Shown one piece after another: positions 5,515 through 6,396 of a DNA stretch of 6,396 nt (position 1 is the first letter of the stretch; each line of letters opens with the position of its first letter). The DNA comes from CAMLDH01 sp966250375 (GTDB taxonomy: Bacteria; Pseudomonadota; Gammaproteobacteria; Burkholderiales; Burkholderiaceae_D): positions 1 to 6,396 of the forward strand of contig CBINHE010000160.1 in assembly GCA_966250375.1 (NCBI GenBank), in the 5' to 3' direction. A model generated the notes under the pieces. It was not told where the DNA came from, searched no databases, and worked only from the letters and a program-made list of their open reading frames with translations. The position numbers were made by a program, and so were the translations under genes.

Positions 5515-5578
5515 TGTAGGGATGTTCCCTACATTGACTCGCAAAATTCTCTAAGAACGTGACCTTTTAAAAAGGTCA
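5515..5578 (-). promoter_or_regulatory. Two palindromes in the leader of the 130-aa gene
   Basis: TGTAGGGATGTTCCCTACA (5515-5533) has eight-base arms and a three-base centre. TGACCTTTTAAAAAGGTCA (5560-5578) has nine-base arms around one A and would overlap the start point predicted from the promoter box. The first resembles in form the TGTARG-type palindromes bound by NarL/FixJ-family regulators such as GacA, though the spacing differs by one base. Either could also form an RNA stem in the leader. Confidence 0.55.
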
Positions 5579-5582
5579 TTTA

Positions 5583-5611
5583 TACGTCGCATAATGACAA
5601 GCAATAGTTCC
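5583..5611 (-). promoter_or_regulatory. HrpL-like promoter box of the 130-aa gene
   Basis: The minus strand has GGAACT (5606-5611), a 16-base spacer and CGACGTA (5583-5589), against the hrp box GGAACC-N15/16-CCACNNA. There is one mismatch in each half and the terminal A is kept. The predicted start near 5577 gives a leader of about 130 bases. Confidence 0.5.
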
Positions 5612-5624
5612 AAAATGCGCACTG

Positions 5625-5874
5625 CTTTCAGATGCAATATTTCTCGCAGCGGCTTATGCCGATGCATCGGGATTTCGGGCAAAATCATGGCCAGACACAC
5701 TACGCCTGACTATCCGCCGCAGCGACGATTCGCTATCGCACAAAAGTTTGCATGCACGTTTGAGATTGCGCTTGGCGACATCGAAGGGCGATGTCTATCT
5801 TGAGCATGATTTCCTCGAAAGCGAGGTGGGCGACGCGGTCAATCTGGGTGCGGCCACAACCTGCGACACATGTA
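5625..5874. other. Spacer between the two cassettes, no clear gene
   Basis: No frame with a credible start and ribosome-binding site was found. A plus-strand stretch at about 5748-5873 reads DVYLEHDFLESEVGDAVNLG and a minus-strand stretch without a start reads VAKRNLKRACKLLCDSE. Both are protein-like in places and one may be a fragment of a lost gene. There is no obvious RNA gene. Confidence 0.4.
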
Positions 5875-5929
5875 AAGAGTGGGGGGGGAGCCCCCTCCCC
5901 CCCACTCTTCTATGTGCCATCGACGGCAC
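5875..5929 (-). terminator. GC-rich 3' hairpin pair after the 88-aa gene
   Basis: Arms 5875-5887 and 5897-5909 pair perfectly over 13 positions around the same nine-base loop, GAGCCCCCT, as in copy 1. The GTGCC/GGCAC stem (5914-5918 and 5925-5929) is also kept. Stem bases differ from copy 1 on both arms yet still pair, so the structure seems to be under selection. Minus-strand bases after the stem are TTTACATG, a weak U tract. Confidence 0.6.
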
Positions 5930-5951
5930 AACAACCTGGAATCAATATCGT

Positions 5952-6218
5952 CTACACAGGTGCAGTTGGTGGAGTACTATTCGGGATACTATTCGGGTTC
6001 GGTGAACTGTTTTGTTGATTCCTCGGATTCATCGTTGACTCCTGAAGCCTCTTTTCTTCCTCAGGAGTCAACGTGCCTCCGTTCCTGAGCTTTTCCAGGA
6101 TATCTTCTATACCCGAATTACCGCCACCTTGCGGGCCGCCAGCACCACCAGCACCACCAGCACCGCCAGCACCGCCGCCACCCCCGCAAGAGCCGCCACC
6201 ATTTACGGACATTCCCAT
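5952..6218 (-). CDS. Small Gly-rich protein, cassette copy 2 (88 aa)
   Basis: A paralogue of the 130-aa protein, also of unknown family. It is 88 aa, with one Cys (residue 11) and no Phe, Tyr or Trp. Order: a Gly-rich stretch with GGA repeats (about residues 7-33), a helical segment IEDILEKL plus LTPEEEKRLQ (37-59), and a Pro/Ser/Asn C-terminus with PNSIPNS. Compared with copy 1 it lacks the Pro run and the first helical segment. The helical segment after the Gly run and the C-terminal motif are the conserved parts. The ATG at 6216-6218 lies six bases from AGGAG. No signal peptide or membrane segment. As with copy 1, a secreted T3SS-related role is inferred only from context. Confidence 0.8.
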   Translation of the reverse strand: MGMSVNGGGSCGGGGGAGGAGGAGGAGGPQGGGNSGIEDILEKLRNGGTLTPEEEKRLQESTMNPRNQQNSSPNPNSIPNSTPPTAPV

Positions 6219-6286
6219 TATTCTCTCCTCTATGAAAAATAGACTATAAAAACAGGCATGAGAGCCTAGAGCTAATTGCCAATGAC

Positions 6287-6350
6287 TGTAGGGGTGCTCC
6301 CTACATTGACTTGCAAAATTCTCTAAGAACATGACCTTTTAAAAAGGTCA
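6287..6350 (-). promoter_or_regulatory. Two palindromes in the leader of the 88-aa gene
   Basis: TGTAGGGGTGCTCCCTACA (6287-6305) is the first palindrome with one arm position changed. TGACCTTTTAAAAAGGTCA (6332-6350) is identical to copy 1. The spacing between the two is unchanged. Confidence 0.55.
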
Positions 6351-6354
6351 TTTA

Positions 6355-6383
6355 TACGTCGCATAATGACAAGCAATAGTTCC
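6355..6383 (-). promoter_or_regulatory. HrpL-like promoter box of the 88-aa gene
   Basis: The minus strand has GGAACT (6378-6383), a 16-base spacer and CGACGTA (6355-6361), identical to the copy 1 box. It is the promoter of the 88-aa gene, with a predicted start near 6349. Confidence 0.5.
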
Positions 6384-6396
6384 AAAATGCGCACTG

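Larger units (their letters stand above)
5443..6396. repeat. Tandemly repeated promoter-leader block (two copies)
   Basis: Positions 5443-5624 and 6216-6396 are copies about 772 bases apart. Across 5494-5624 against 6266-6396 I count five differences in 131 bases, all transitions. The block covers start codon, ribosome-binding site, leader, both palindromes and the promoter box. Copy 2 runs to the window edge, so its true right boundary is unseen. The genes themselves diverge much more than the block. Confidence 0.9.

Noticed and set aside
1..6396. CRISPR array, tRNA, rRNA or insertion sequence
   Set aside because: No spaced repeat array, no cloverleaf-like segment and no transposase frame or terminal repeats were seen.

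Overview
The window carries part of a type III secretion system (T3SS) on the minus strand, its probable regulator, and a tandem pair of small, low-complexity genes that look co-regulated with it. The SctI/SctJ/SctK/SctL order and the HrpL-like promoter boxes suggest a proteobacterium with a host-interaction T3SS of the Hrp/Bsc general type. Lineage below proteobacteria cannot be fixed from this sequence alone.

Layout, read right to left along the minus strand. Positions 6396-4975 hold two copies of one cassette: an ECF-sigma-like promoter, a leader of about 130 nt with two palindromes, a small Gly/Pro-rich protein (88 aa and 130 aa), and a GC-rich hairpin. Positions 4687-3770 hold an OmpR-family transcriptional regulator with a degenerate receiver domain and its own sigma70-like promoter. 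Positions 3737-3480 hold a doubtful plus-strand 65-aa ORF and the control region of the T3SS genes. Positions 3354-259 hold a 66-aa unknown gene, then sctI (inner rod), sctJ (MS-ring lipoprotein), a possible 32-aa ORF, sctK (sorting-platform factor) and sctL (ATPase stator). Positions 258-1 hold no convincing gene. They contain GC-rich repeats and, unexpectedly, an inverted copy of the leader element of the small-protein cassettes.

Working model. sctI-sctJ-sctK-sctL supply the inner rod, the inner-membrane ring and two cytoplasmic sorting-platform proteins. Boxes of the form GGAAC[C/T]-N15/16-[C/T]NAC precede the 66-aa gene, sctI and both cassette genes, so one HrpL/BtrS-type ECF sigma factor could switch all of them on together. 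That would make the two tandem small proteins candidates for secreted T3SS accessory (harpin- or pilin-like) proteins. This link is inferred from promoters, position and composition, not from recognised homology. The ATPase gene sctN, often next to sctL, is not visible downstream of sctL here.
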